Positions 25,922 to 34,010 of a stretch of DNA of 38,163 nucleotides are shown in pieces (within the stretch, counting starts at the first letter, position 1; each line of letters starts with the position of its first letter). The notes below the pieces were generated by a model. That model did no database searches and was not told where the DNA came from. It saw only the letters and a list, made by a program, of their open reading frames with translations. The stretch is from a virus. The stretch covers positions 1-38,163 of IMG/VR virus record IMGVR_UViG_3300030117_005155, one strand, 5' to 3'. The position numbers were made by a program, and so were the translations under genes.

Positions 25922-26386
25922 ATGAGTTCAGATGATCCGATTTATAAGTTACTTTTAGAAAAGCTTGAACGAGTAGAGAACAAAGTAGTTAACTCTGCTG
26001 CGATGAACGGTGGTTTTGATAAGCTCATGAATGAGGTAGAACATATCAAGACAGCCCAAGTTGAGGTTTTAGATGCTGTGAAGGGTGTCAAGAAAAGTCT
26101 TTATGAACCAGACTCTGGCCTTTACAGTCGTGTTAGGGAATTGGAAACCGAATCAGATAGGCGACTAGAGTTTATCCAAGAGTCTAAGCCAGCACTAGAA
26201 TTCTCAAAAGAACTTCAGGTCTGGAAAAAGCACGCCGATAAAGAGCTAGAACAATTTGAGAAGATGCAGATTGAGTTTGCCAAGCTTCAGGATTGGAAGC
26301 AGGGTGCCCAGCGAGTTATCTGGCTCATAGCTACTGCCGCTGGTGGTATGTGGGTGAAACACTTTATGGATCTGGTGATGAAATGA
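25922..26386 (+). CDS. Coiled-coil protein with C-terminal membrane helix
   Basis: The product is 154 residues. Residues 1-130 are charged and helical with heptad character (EKLERVENKV, EHIKTAQVEVLDAVK, LEQFEKMQIEFAKL); residues about 133-150 form a membrane anchor (VIWLIATAAGGMWVKHFM). The layout is common among phage membrane proteins of unknown role near lysis genes. Its stop overlaps the start of the next membrane gene. Confidence 0.65.
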   Translation: MSSDDPIYKLLLEKLERVENKVVNSAAMNGGFDKLMNEVEHIKTAQVEVLDAVKGVKKSLYEPDSGLYSRVRELETESDRRLEFIQESKPALEFSKELQVWKKHADKELEQFEKMQIEFAKLQDWKQGAQRVIWLIATAAGGMWVKHFMDLVMK

Positions 26387-26790
26387 AAAACTGGAAACCT
26401 ATTTTTATAGAGAACAGTAAAATACCTGTTTGGTTATCATACCTTGCACCAATCAACATTGGTGCCATAGCTCTTTTCTTTTTGGTGTTTAGCCGAGGTA
26501 AAATGAATGAGGTAACCAGAAGACACGAAACGATACACTTCCAGCAAATGCTAGAGACTTTTTTGATTGGCTTTATTGTTCTTTATTATTGGGACTATCT
26601 TGTAGGTTGTTGGAAGTATCGCAACGACTGGAAAGGGCAACGCAGCCCAAGAGGTCATCAGTATACCTCTGCTGCAAACAAAGCATACTTTAGGATACGT
26701 GCCGAGCGAGAGGCTTACGACAGAGAGAATACTGCTTCATATTTGTCTAATCGTAAGCGATACAATTGGATAAGAAAATATAAAGTTTAA
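26383..26790 (+). CDS. Membrane protein with HETIH zinc-binding-like motif
   Basis: The product is 135 residues. A first hydrophobic helix (SYLAPINIGAIALFFLVF) is followed by RRHETIHFQQMLETFLIGFIVLYY: an HExxH-type motif (HETIH) directly before a second helix. The C-terminal third is basic and aromatic (RSPRGHQYTSAANKAYFRI). HExxH suggests a zincin-type metalloprotease, but no third ligand is obvious. ATG 26383 overlaps the previous stop; an upstream in-frame start at 26293 is buried in that gene. Confidence 0.6.
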   Translation: MKNWKPIFIENSKIPVWLSYLAPINIGAIALFFLVFSRGKMNEVTRRHETIHFQQMLETFLIGFIVLYYWDYLVGCWKYRNDWKGQRSPRGHQYTSAANKAYFRIRAEREAYDRENTASYLSNRKRYNWIRKYKV

Positions 26791-26799
26791 TTTATTTCC

Positions 26800-26827
26800 T
26801 TGACTCCTAATCATACTGTGGTATTAT
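26800..26827 (+). promoter_or_regulatory. Extended -10 promoter
   Basis: TTGACT, a 16-bp spacer ending TGTGG, TATTAT. From the -10 onward TATTATAAATTGTAAGG is identical to the promoter at 34585. The start of transcription would fall at about 26834, leaving a leader of only about 13 nt that begins with the ribosome site. Confidence 0.75.
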
Positions 26828-26846
26828 AAATTGTAAGGAGAGATAG

Positions 26847-27467
26847 ATGTCTTACTGGCACCAGATGTATCGTCGTCGCCAACCTGCTGAGCGGGTTGAA
26901 GTAGAAAACGCAGCAGTTCGTTTTGAATCTTTGCTTTCAAAGGACTTGTCTGATGGCGACAAACGCTTTGTTGAGTCGCTACACAAACAGTGGCAGGATC
27001 AAGGCAAGCTCTCGCCTAAGCAAGTAGAGATACTTGGCAAGAAAGAAGAGGCATACTCTGAAGAGGCTATTGCTGCTCGTAACTCTTGGCGCAATGACTA
27101 TCGGTCAAAGCACCGTGACGTCGCTCTTATTTGTGCTCGTTACTATCGTAGCACTCAGTACTTCCGTGACTTAGCATCTAACATTTTGTTAGACGAAGAC
27201 TTCGTTCCGACTCAGCGCCAGTTCCAGGCCATGACTCAGAACAAGTTTGCCAAGAAGGCTATCGTCGCTGCAACCGAGCCGCCGCTGTTTCCAGTTGGGT
27301 CACTAGTCAAGATCCGTGGTAACGCCAACTTAGTACCCCAGCGCAGTCTTCATAATGAACTCGCTGTTGTTGTTGAGAATGTCCCTGGCGGTTTGTACGC
27401 TCGCTCTAAAGTGCTAGTCAACGGCAATGAGATTCAGATGGAAGATCGCTGTCTCAAGAAGGCATAA
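26847..27467 (+). CDS. Hypothetical phage protein
   Basis: The product is 206 residues. The first half contains LSDGDKRFVESLHKQWQDQG followed by KLSPKQVEIL, a pattern I associate with uncharacterised proteins of large phages (early, often with zinc-finger relatives). The second half has a small beta domain (FPVGSLVKIRGNANLVP...LAVVVENVPG) like an SH3/KOW barrel. Its codon use has more CGT/GCT than the small neighbours, fitting high expression. Driven by its own promoter. Confidence 0.6.
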   Translation: MSYWHQMYRRRQPAERVEVENAAVRFESLLSKDLSDGDKRFVESLHKQWQDQGKLSPKQVEILGKKEEAYSEEAIAARNSWRNDYRSKHRDVALICARYYRSTQYFRDLASNILLDEDFVPTQRQFQAMTQNKFAKKAIVAATEPPLFPVGSLVKIRGNANLVPQRSLHNELAVVVENVPGGLYARSKVLVNGNEIQMEDRCLKKA

Positions 27468-27471
27468 AAAT

Positions 27472-27500
27472 TATAAACTATTCTGACTTTGTGATATAAG
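27472..27500 (+). promoter_or_regulatory. Possible extended -10 promoter
   Basis: TGATATAAG gives a good extended -10; the -35 (TATAAA region) is poor. It precedes the phosphomannomutase-like gene. Confidence 0.35.
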
Positions 27501-27536
27501 GAGCGTAGTTATAGTACAACGAGGTTTCTAAATGTT

Positions 27537-28319
27537 ATGACAATAGACAATTATTTATTTGATATGGACGGGACTTTAACTAAGTCTCGTTCTCGTATAA
27601 ACACTAATATGCTGGATCTGCTGCGATCCCTTGCTAGCCAAGGTTCAAACAAATTGTATCTGGTGACAGGATCTGACCTTACAAAGGTAGAGGAGCAGAT
27701 TCCATATGATGCGTTGGGTGCCATATTTGACCTTGTGTTTTGTTCCAATGGGACCAGGGTGTATGACTACAGCCCAGACCCAGACAACGAACTAGGCAGT
27801 CAAGAGCCTGAACTTATTCATAGTGTTTCGTTGTTGGACCACTATAGCCAGGAGGATATTAATCATATTGTTAGTGTCCTGTCTAGGCTTGCTGCCAACA
27901 CACACACCAAATATAAAACAGGAACGTTTGTTGAGTGGCGAGGGAGCCAGATTAATTTCTCTGTGATAGGCAGAGATTGTTCTCTAGAACAGAGAGAGAA
28001 CTATGTCAAGTGGGACAAGAAGTCTGGCGAGAGAAATAAGATCATGCAAAAACTAAGAGAAGAATTTGATGGCTGGGGTTTATCATTCAGATTGGGCGGA
28101 CAAATCTCAATTGACATCACCAGAAGTGGGTGGGATAAATCTTACGCCCTAAAACACATACCAGCTAATCCTAAAAAATGTGTATACTTTGGTGACAGAA
28201 TAGATTATAATGGAAACGATAGTGACGTTGCTGCACTTTGTGGCCGTCATCATCAAGTATCTGGACCAGAGGAAACAGAAGAAATAATCAGATCAATTTA
28301 TCTACAAGGAGGAAAATAA
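27537..28319 (+). CDS. Phosphomannomutase-like HAD phosphatase/mutase (eukaryotic PMM type)
   Basis: The 260-residue HAD-superfamily protein carries motif I FDMDGTLTKSR, motif II-like LVTGSDLTKVEEQ, a cap with FSVIGRDCSLEQRENYVKWD, GGQISIDITRSGWDKSYAL and acidic motif FGDRIDYNGNDSDV. These together match the alpha-phosphomannomutase family (mannose-6-P to mannose-1-P) best known from eukaryotes, rather than the bacterial ManB type. The product could be used in glycosylation of DNA, virion or host surface. A phosphatase with PMM fold is the alternative. Encoded first in an operon with small unknown proteins. Confidence 0.75.
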   Translation: MTIDNYLFDMDGTLTKSRSRINTNMLDLLRSLASQGSNKLYLVTGSDLTKVEEQIPYDALGAIFDLVFCSNGTRVYDYSPDPDNELGSQEPELIHSVSLLDHYSQEDINHIVSVLSRLAANTHTKYKTGTFVEWRGSQINFSVIGRDCSLEQRENYVKWDKKSGERNKIMQKLREEFDGWGLSFRLGGQISIDITRSGWDKSYALKHIPANPKKCVYFGDRIDYNGNDSDVAALCGRHHQVSGPEETEEIIRSIYLQGGK

Positions 28320-28321
28320 AT

Positions 28322-28741
28322 ATGAGAGCGAACATTAGCTTAAACATTGATCTGGACCGAGTACCACAATTAGTCAGGGGGCTTCTAGTATCAGAAGGCA
28401 CTCGCTTAGTGGGCTTAGTGCAGCAATTCAACGACGACATTACAACTCCACTAGATGAGTTAGAGTTTGAAAAGGTAGTAGAAAACATAAAGGATTTACG
28501 AGAAACCTTAGACGATATCAATATTGTATTGGCACAAGCTGAGAATATCACTGTTGGTTATATCAATAAAGATGAACCACAAGAGGATCAGGCAGAAGCT
28601 GAGGCAGCCATGGCTGAAAATCTCATGAGCCGTATGCAGGATAAAGAGATGAAAGACAAGTATGATTCCTTCTTGGACAGGATCAATACTGAAAACATCT
28701 ACAGTGATCCTGAAGATCAAGCTGGTGAGGAAAGCGAATGA
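28322..28741 (+). CDS. Hypothetical acidic protein
   Basis: The product is 139 residues from ATG 28322, set by AGGAGG 8 nt before; the frame runs upstream but inside the PMM gene. It is helical and acidic with an N-terminal half (NISLNIDLDRVPQLVRGLL) and a Glu-rich tail. Overlaps the next start by 4 nt. Not recognised. Confidence 0.6.
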   Translation: MRANISLNIDLDRVPQLVRGLLVSEGTRLVGLVQQFNDDITTPLDELEFEKVVENIKDLRETLDDINIVLAQAENITVGYINKDEPQEDQAEAEAAMAENLMSRMQDKEMKDKYDSFLDRINTENIYSDPEDQAGEESE

Positions 28742-28950
28742 AGAGCTTCCAGCCTGGTGATTTAATCCATTTACCACAGAACACAAGCCTGTATCAATAT
28801 CTAAGCGATGGCACGCCGACGAGTGTACTTAGATTACAGGGTCCAAGACTTGCTGTGTTTTGCGGCGATGGCAAAAAAGATAAGATGGCAGAGATTCTTT
28901 ATGATGGAGAGGTATGGAACACTGGCATAGAGAGTTGCTACAACCTGTGA
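28738..28950 (+). CDS. Small beta-rich hypothetical protein
   Basis: The 70 residues beginning MKSFQPGDLIHLPQNTSLYQ look like a small SH3/KOW-type barrel (GDLIHL, VLRLQGPRLAVFCGDG). Overlapped on both ends by neighbours, so clearly part of this operon. No function known. Confidence 0.6.
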   Translation: MKSFQPGDLIHLPQNTSLYQYLSDGTPTSVLRLQGPRLAVFCGDGKKDKMAEILYDGEVWNTGIESCYNL

Positions 28951-29885
28951 GGGAAACGCATAAATATAAAACTACTTGGCTCAACCTGTACGACTACTTT
29001 GCTAGTAACCTAAACGTACCGATTGATTTTTGGTATGACGATGATCGTCCGAACGGCGACTACAAGAATAGGTTCTATGATCCTTTGTTCACCCGTAGAT
29101 TTAATGTGGTTGCTGAAGAGAGAAGGGGCGAGGATAAAGTTCGTCTCCTAATTCTAAGGAGTCTGTTAGATATTGAACCAAAATATAAAAGACTTTGCCA
29201 CCATCAGGGCCGTCCGATTTGGGCATACAATCTGAGGTACGAGGGGAAGACTGGTAACCAGAGAGTGTTGTCGTTTAACCTCAAACAAGAGAAGAAAAGA
29301 TTCTTTATACCTGAGAACTATGTTCTGTACTTGGAGGACGATAGATTTGTTTCGCCACAATCTTATTTGTTTGCGACATCACAGCGTCTGCCAATTGGAA
29401 CCTTTGGCTCACCGTTCTACTCTAAAAAGTGTCTAACAAATATGTTTTTAAACCAAAGCGAGTTTGCTAGCTACGACAGCTTAGAACAATATGTGGAGGC
29501 TGATTCCACAATTCGTGTGGGGTCATTAGTCCAGCCAAGAATCGGACTGTTCTCACCAGATTTTAGATACCGAAGAACTCTGCTCACATATTTGATTGAC
29601 CTTTATGTGGACAGAACAGGACAGTCTGAAAAAACGAAGACTATCCTAGGTCGTTATCATAATGATCGTTGGCTCAAAGAGAAGTCTATGGAAGTGTACA
29701 GAGATTTTCTAAATTGGTGTCGTGAGGATGCTGATGCGCTATTCCCTCTGGGTCTTGTCATAGCTGACGAACAAGGCAATCATTCCGAAGAAAGAAAAGA
29801 ACAAGGCGTCAAAACTTATACAGTCAGGTTTGGCCAAACTATTTATGAAGGGGTCGCTCCCTTTCAAATTGAGGTGGTAACATGA
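28947..29885 (+). CDS. Hypothetical protein
   Basis: The product is 312 residues from GTG 28947, which overlaps the previous stop (GTGA); an ATG at 28914 in frame is possible but lies inside that gene. It is basic and aromatic-rich (THKYKTTWLNLYDYFASNL, FWYDDDRPNGDYKNRFYDP, RYRRTLLTYLIDLYVDRTG) with no cysteine pattern, membrane helix or known motif. It may be nucleic-acid related because of its Arg/Tyr content, but that is a guess. Coupled to glutaredoxin. Confidence 0.62.
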   Translation: MRETHKYKTTWLNLYDYFASNLNVPIDFWYDDDRPNGDYKNRFYDPLFTRRFNVVAEERRGEDKVRLLILRSLLDIEPKYKRLCHHQGRPIWAYNLRYEGKTGNQRVLSFNLKQEKKRFFIPENYVLYLEDDRFVSPQSYLFATSQRLPIGTFGSPFYSKKCLTNMFLNQSEFASYDSLEQYVEADSTIRVGSLVQPRIGLFSPDFRYRRTLLTYLIDLYVDRTGQSEKTKTILGRYHNDRWLKEKSMEVYRDFLNWCREDADALFPLGLVIADEQGNHSEERKEQGVKTYTVRFGQTIYEGVAPFQIEVVT

Positions 29886-30139
29886 ATTATGAAATAATAT
29901 CCAAAGCTAGTTGTCCCTACTGTGTAGCGGCGATTAGACTTTTAGAAGAGAAGAATTTAAGGTACAACTTAATTTCTGTGGATAAGCAACCTACGCTTTT
30001 GAACGAATACAAGTCTCGTCATAACTGGGGCACTGTCCCTATGGTATTTGAGATAGAAAACGGACACAAAAGATTTATTGGTGGTTATACTGACCTTAAG
30101 GAATATCTTGACAAAGGCAAGACCTTATTGCGTGGATAA
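29882..30139 (+). CDS. Glutaredoxin
   Basis: This dithiol redox carrier has CPYC at residues 11-14 after a beta strand, a TVPMVF cis-proline segment and GGYTDLKEYL closing the glutathione site. 85 residues, normal for the family. It could re-reduce the C-terminal cysteines of the ribonucleotide reductase at 1270, although it lies far from it. ATGA overlap with the preceding gene. Confidence 0.92.
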   Translation: MNYEIISKASCPYCVAAIRLLEEKNLRYNLISVDKQPTLLNEYKSRHNWGTVPMVFEIENGHKRFIGGYTDLKEYLDKGKTLLRG

Positions 30140-30142
30140 GCC

Positions 30143-30490
30143 ATGTCTAATTCTAAGAAAGCATATGGTCTTAAAGTATCCACGGTATTAGAGACAATAG
30201 ATTATCTGGCAGATGTGCGTGATTTATGCGAAACATATATACTAGCTTATGATACAATAGAGCAGTTAGAAAATGTTAGGGAATTTCGTCTGATGTGTGC
30301 ATTAGTAGCCAGCATAACAGAACAACTAGAGTGGATATACTCTTTGATCAAGTCCACCACACCAGGCAAGGATGGCCTAATACCTTTGGATGACGGACTG
30401 ATGAAAGATCTAAAGTATTTCAGCGAGAAGACCAATAGGATATTTGAAACCTTAAAGTATGATTACAATAAGAGCTTTATAGAACACTAA
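30143..30490 (+). CDS. Hypothetical helical protein
   Basis: The 115 residues are mainly helical (VSTVLETIDYLADVRDLCETYILAY...). No recognised family. Its stop and the next ATG share a base (TAATG), keeping it in the glutaredoxin operon. Confidence 0.6.
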   Translation: MSNSKKAYGLKVSTVLETIDYLADVRDLCETYILAYDTIEQLENVREFRLMCALVASITEQLEWIYSLIKSTTPGKDGLIPLDDGLMKDLKYFSEKTNRIFETLKYDYNKSFIEH

Positions 30491-30600
30491 TGAGGAACCT
30501 ATTATTTAATACAGTGTATGGAATCTTAATGCTTGGGGTGATTACCCTATTTATCGTCAAAGACAATATCAAAGGAAGGCAGAGCGATAATGAGTTATGA
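30490..30600 (+). CDS. Tiny membrane protein
   Basis: 36 residues with one hydrophobic helix (TVYGILMLGVITLFIVK) and a short polar tail. Starts in the previous stop and overlaps the next gene by 11 nt, the pattern of real coupled genes here. Confidence 0.5.
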   Translation: MRNLLFNTVYGILMLGVITLFIVKDNIKGRQSDNEL

Positions 30601-30979
30601 AAATGAAGCAAACATGAAAAACGCTAAAGACAGAAGCTGGTTCAAGGCTTTTTGTGATAGCAACCGTCTAAGGTATCGTCTATCAGAAGATGCACACCCA
30701 GTTGCAATATCTGCTGGGAGGTGGAAGAACGATCAGTTTTACGATGGTTTTGGTAAGGGAGTTATTGGTATTTATGTTCAGCGAGAAACCAAAACACAAT
30801 ACACTTATCTAAAGAAGCGCCTGGTTGAGAAGTTTGGCTGCGAGCTAACTCAAGATGGGGATACTGAAGGATGTTTTACTATTGATGCCTGGGCAGCACT
30901 ACCAGTTGCAAAGCACCTAAGAATTACTAAGCACAAGCGTAGGGTCAGTAATCCAAGCTGGCTTCACTCGGGCGACTAG
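30590..30979 (+). CDS. Hypothetical basic protein
   Basis: 129 residues, Lys/Arg- and aromatic-rich (RSWFKAFCDSNRLRYRL, TQYTYLKKRLVEKFGCEL, AKHLRITKHKRRVSNPSW). The basic tail suggests nucleic-acid contact; no family recognised. Confidence 0.58.
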   Translation: MSYENEANMKNAKDRSWFKAFCDSNRLRYRLSEDAHPVAISAGRWKNDQFYDGFGKGVIGIYVQRETKTQYTYLKKRLVEKFGCELTQDGDTEGCFTIDAWAALPVAKHLRITKHKRRVSNPSWLHSGD

Positions 30980-30982
30980 CAC

Positions 30983-31177
30983 ATGGATAAAACGAAACTG
31001 GATCAACTAGGAAGACTAATCCTTAAATCAATAGAGGGTGAAGATTACGATAGTGTCATCGGCCTGCTATCAATACAGGTCGCATACTTCCATCGTAAGA
31101 GTGAAACATATAAATTAATGTTTCCTCTGTTCTTTGTCGGTGGATTTTTAGTGGGATATTTCTTAGGGGTCAGCTAG
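30983..31177 (+). CDS. Small C-tail-anchored membrane protein
   Basis: 64 residues: a charged N-terminal half and a C-terminal membrane helix (LMFPLFFVGGFLVGYFLG). Not recognised. It ends the operon before a promoter. Confidence 0.55.
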   Translation: MDKTKLDQLGRLILKSIEGEDYDSVIGLLSIQVAYFHRKSETYKLMFPLFFVGGFLVGYFLGVS

Positions 31178-31185
31178 AAATTTGA

Positions 31186-31214
31186 TTTACATATTTGATA
31201 ATTTGTGGTAATAA
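31186..31214 (+). promoter_or_regulatory. Extended -10 promoter
   Basis: TTTACA, 17-bp spacer ending TGTGG, TAATAA. Same TGG-extended form as the other promoters of this window. Confidence 0.5.
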
Positions 31215-31238
31215 TATAAGTAAGAAAGGGTTTTCCAC

Positions 31239-31520
31239 ATGCCGCAATCCACAGTCAACTATCACCACATTTACAATAACCTAATGGAGGATTCTCTAAA
31301 AGATTCACTGGGTATCCCTGTCAGGTTTTGTGACTTAGATGATAACAATGAAAGGTTTATTGTGGCTTTGATAGACCACAGTTACGGATCTTTTTGCGAG
31401 TCGCTCCTGATGCAGGACCATGTTCGTGACTTAGAGTATTTGTCTACTGAAATATCTGAAACCTTAAACAGTATAGTCTTGGGCATCAATAATCTTAGGA
31501 AAGATTTTAGTCATGCCTGA
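31239..31520 (+). CDS. Hypothetical protein
   Basis: 93 residues, acidic, with no motif I recognise (SYGSFCESLLMQDHVRDLEYL). First gene of an operon that includes a DNA-binding protein, a YkuK-like protein and two methylases; overlaps the HTH gene by 8 nt. Confidence 0.58.
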   Translation: MPQSTVNYHHIYNNLMEDSLKDSLGIPVRFCDLDDNNERFIVALIDHSYGSFCESLLMQDHVRDLEYLSTEISETLNSIVLGINNLRKDFSHA

Positions 31521-31830
31521 TGAGGACAAGAGGCCGCCCAAACGAAAGGATAGGCTCAGAGCCAAGAAGGGTTCACATAAACTAACCCAGAGGCAAATAG
31601 ATATGATCCGATCACAAAAGGGGAAGATGAGTGTTCGTCAGATCGCAAAGTGGTTTGCTAAAAAGAACCACTACAATATTACGATTAGTCCATCTATGGT
31701 TTACGGCATCTTAACAGAAAAGTATCACAAGACTGAAGAAAGCAAAACTTCTATTTACGATCTGATTCAGAATGAAACATCAGACGAAGAGTTAGAAAGC
31801 ATTGACCCAAAGGATATAAAGTATGACTAA
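31513..31830 (+). CDS. Helix-turn-helix DNA-binding protein
   Basis: 105 residues. A basic N-terminus (RPPKRKDRLRAKKGS) precedes KLTQRQIDMIRSQKGKMS then VRQIAKWFAKK and SPSMVYGIL, which reads as the HTH of resolvase/transposon-type or homeodomain-like regulators. The C-terminus is acidic. Likely a small phage regulator; target unknown. Confidence 0.65.
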   Translation: MPDEDKRPPKRKDRLRAKKGSHKLTQRQIDMIRSQKGKMSVRQIAKWFAKKNHYNITISPSMVYGILTEKYHKTEESKTSIYDLIQNETSDEELESIDPKDIKYD

Positions 31831-32065
31831 GCAAGTAACTTATGAAGTAGGCGATATTGAGCACAGCGCAATGACAGGTAATATTAAAATGACTGTTGTT
31901 GTAAGTCCAGAGGCTGTGGATATGATAAAGAAAAATACATTCAATGACCAGGCCACTCCCGTTGATGTTGCGACAGCCGTTCGTGAAATGCTATACAGAA
32001 TGACGTATATGGATTATTACAGAGGTGGTATGGCGAGGATGGGTGTAATTGAAAATGGGGAGTAG
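31823..32065 (+). CDS. Hypothetical protein
   Basis: 80 residues with a beta-like start (VTYEVGDIEHSAMTGNIKMT) and a helical second half. Overlaps both neighbours. No family recognised. Confidence 0.58.
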   Translation: MTKQVTYEVGDIEHSAMTGNIKMTVVVSPEAVDMIKKNTFNDQATPVDVATAVREMLYRMTYMDYYRGGMARMGVIENGE

Positions 32066-32522
32066 AGGTCTGCCAACTAATGGTAAATGGAGATTCTTAG
32101 GCGGACGCCTGATTCCTTGTATGCGGACAGTCCTACTGAACGCTAAGAGAAAAGATCTCTCATTTCATATTGGCACTGACAGCAAACCATTCAAGAACTT
32201 TACAATTGTTAGCACTGCTATCTGTTTGCGTGAGGCGCACAAGGGAGTGATTGTTGCTTACCGTAGGAAAAAAGTCAACAATTTTCATTCGCTAGCTGAA
32301 CGTCTTATGCACGAAACAACAGAGTCTATCACTGTCGCTAACATAGTTTCCGACGTAGTAGATTGTATACCAGTGATACATTCAGACGTTAACACAAAGG
32401 ATAGTGCTGAGAGTACAAAAATGATGACCACCATTTCTGGCATGGTAAAAGGAATGGGGTATGAAATTAGATTGAAACCAAACGCATGGGCTGCTGATAT
32501 TGCAGACATGTTTACACGTTAG
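32055..32522 (+). CDS. YkuK/DUF458-like RNase H-fold protein
   Basis: The 155-residue product from ATG 32055 has a FHIGTDSKPFKNFTIV strand-Asp, a mid AERLMHETTESI and VIHSDVNTKDSAEST...GMGYEIRLKPNAWAADIADM, the layout of the ribonuclease H-like YkuK (DUF458) family. The Asp residues in GTDSK and HSDVN would be the metal ligands. Biochemical activity of the family is not well established. Overlaps the previous gene by 11 nt. Confidence 0.7.
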   Translation: MGSRGLPTNGKWRFLGGRLIPCMRTVLLNAKRKDLSFHIGTDSKPFKNFTIVSTAICLREAHKGVIVAYRRKKVNNFHSLAERLMHETTESITVANIVSDVVDCIPVIHSDVNTKDSAESTKMMTTISGMVKGMGYEIRLKPNAWAADIADMFTR

Positions 32523-32530
32523 GAGGAAGC

Positions 32531-32725
32531 GTGAAAGTAAAAGATCTTATTGATAAGCTAGGTAACTTTGACCCAGACATGGATATTATTCTAAAGCACC
32601 CTGATGCTTGCAATAATCCCTATGCAGTTGTATGCAAGAAAATCCGTTTATATTATGATTTTGATGATGGTCAAGTTTGTCTTGATGGATATGACAAACA
32701 TTTGATTAGGATGAAGCACGCATGA
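32531..32725 (+). CDS. Small hypothetical protein (VKDLIDKLGNFDPD type)
   Basis: 64 residues from GTG 32531 with AGGAGGAA just upstream. VKDLIDKLGNFDPDMDIIL is a pattern repeated among small phage and bacterial proteins of unknown function. Overlaps the methylase start. Confidence 0.6.
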   Translation: MKVKDLIDKLGNFDPDMDIILKHPDACNNPYAVVCKKIRLYYDFDDGQVCLDGYDKHLIRMKHA

Positions 32726-33279
32726 AAAAATATCAAATTGTTTATGCTGATCCTCCTTGGGATTATAAAGGACAACTTCAACATACGGGTCAAGGCGGAA
32801 AGGATAGCGGTGGGGCTACAAAACACTACGGCTGTATGAAACTCAAGGATCTAAAAAAGCTAGATGTCCCAAGCTTGTGTGACGACGATTGTCTAATGTT
32901 TATGTGGGCGACTAGTCCACACCTTGACCAGGCCATTGAGCTACTGAAGGCTTGGGGGTTCTCCTGGGCAACTGTAGGGTTTGTGTGGGACAAGCAAAAA
33001 GTAAACCCTGGATTTTATACGATGAGTCAAGTAGAGCTTTGCTTGATTGGTAAACGAGGCAAGATCCCAAAGCCACGAGGAGCACGTAACATTCGCCAAC
33101 TGGTATCAGAGATGCGAGGGAAGCATAGCGCTAAGCCTGCTGAGGTTAGGAAGCGTATTGAGGAGATGTTCCCAGAACAAGCAAAGATTGAATTGTTTGC
33201 AAGAGAGGAAGTGGAAGGCTGGGACTGCCATGGTAACGAAGTAGAGGCTAATGTTACAATTGAAGAGGTAGAGCTTTGA
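32722..33279 (+). CDS. MT-A70 family adenine N6-methyltransferase
   Basis: 185 residues. YQIVYADPPWDYKG gives the DPPW catalytic motif at residues 10-13; LMFMWATSPHLDQAIELLKAWGF and FVWDKQK follow as in MT-A70/IME4-related phage methylases. It would methylate adenine in DNA (phage use), target not predictable. Followed by a second methylase coupled by a 4-nt overlap. Confidence 0.88.
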   Translation: MKKYQIVYADPPWDYKGQLQHTGQGGKDSGGATKHYGCMKLKDLKKLDVPSLCDDDCLMFMWATSPHLDQAIELLKAWGFSWATVGFVWDKQKVNPGFYTMSQVELCLIGKRGKIPKPRGARNIRQLVSEMRGKHSAKPAEVRKRIEEMFPEQAKIELFAREEVEGWDCHGNEVEANVTIEEVEL

Positions 33280-34010
33280 TTGAATTACAACAGGCCAATT
33301 GTCTAGAGTATCTTAAAACACTCAGCGATAGCTCAGTGGACTTGGTTGTAGTTGATCCTCCCTATTTTGAGATCATCAAAGACTCTTGGGATAATCAGTG
33401 GGGGTCTGAGCAAGAGTATCTGGATTGGTGCAATACATGGACTCAAGAATGTTTTCGTGTCCTCAAGCCAGGTAGCTGCTTTTATGTTTGGGGCACTACA
33501 AAGACCGATACTTTCTTAAAATATAAACTGAACGTTCTAAATAATATTACTGACGCTCATTATCAAAACTGGATTGTTTGGGCATATGACTGGGGTGGCA
33601 GAACAAAAAAGAAGTTCCCTCGTAAACATGAGGATCTTCTTATGTATTCTAAAGGCAAGGAGTTCCCATTTTATGCTGATGATATCCGAGTACCCTACAA
33701 GATGAAAAAGAATATTCGTACCACTGCCAGCAACAATCCGCTAGGGAAGATCCCAACTGACGTGTGGACTAAAAACAATCACACTACGAGTAAAGAGTAT
33801 GCGGGTTGGCACCCAACGCAAAAGCCGATCGTTTTATTGGAGAGGATTATAAAAGCACACACCAGGCCTGGCGATGTGGTGCTAGATTGCTTTAGCGGCT
33901 CAGGGTCAACCATGATAGCTTGTAAACGGACAGACAGATCATTTGTCGGTTGTGAATTTGATAAGGAGTATTACGACAAATCATTAGAGAGGCTAAGAAA
34001 GTATGATTGA
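33276..34010 (+). CDS. DNA methyltransferase, beta class (N6-adenine or N4-cytosine)
   Basis: 244 residues; the DPPY motif at 27-30 (VVVDPPYFEI) comes before the target-recognition region and the SAM motif DCFSGSGSTMIA near the C-terminus, which defines the beta order. HPTQKPIVLLERII is also typical. DPPY fits N6-adenine. TTG 33276 overlaps the previous stop (TTGA) and is preceded by GAGGTAGAG. No restriction endonuclease lies beside it. Confidence 0.88.
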   Translation: MIELQQANCLEYLKTLSDSSVDLVVVDPPYFEIIKDSWDNQWGSEQEYLDWCNTWTQECFRVLKPGSCFYVWGTTKTDTFLKYKLNVLNNITDAHYQNWIVWAYDWGGRTKKKFPRKHEDLLMYSKGKEFPFYADDIRVPYKMKKNIRTTASNNPLGKIPTDVWTKNNHTTSKEYAGWHPTQKPIVLLERIIKAHTRPGDVVLDCFSGSGSTMIACKRTDRSFVGCEFDKEYYDKSLERLRKYD

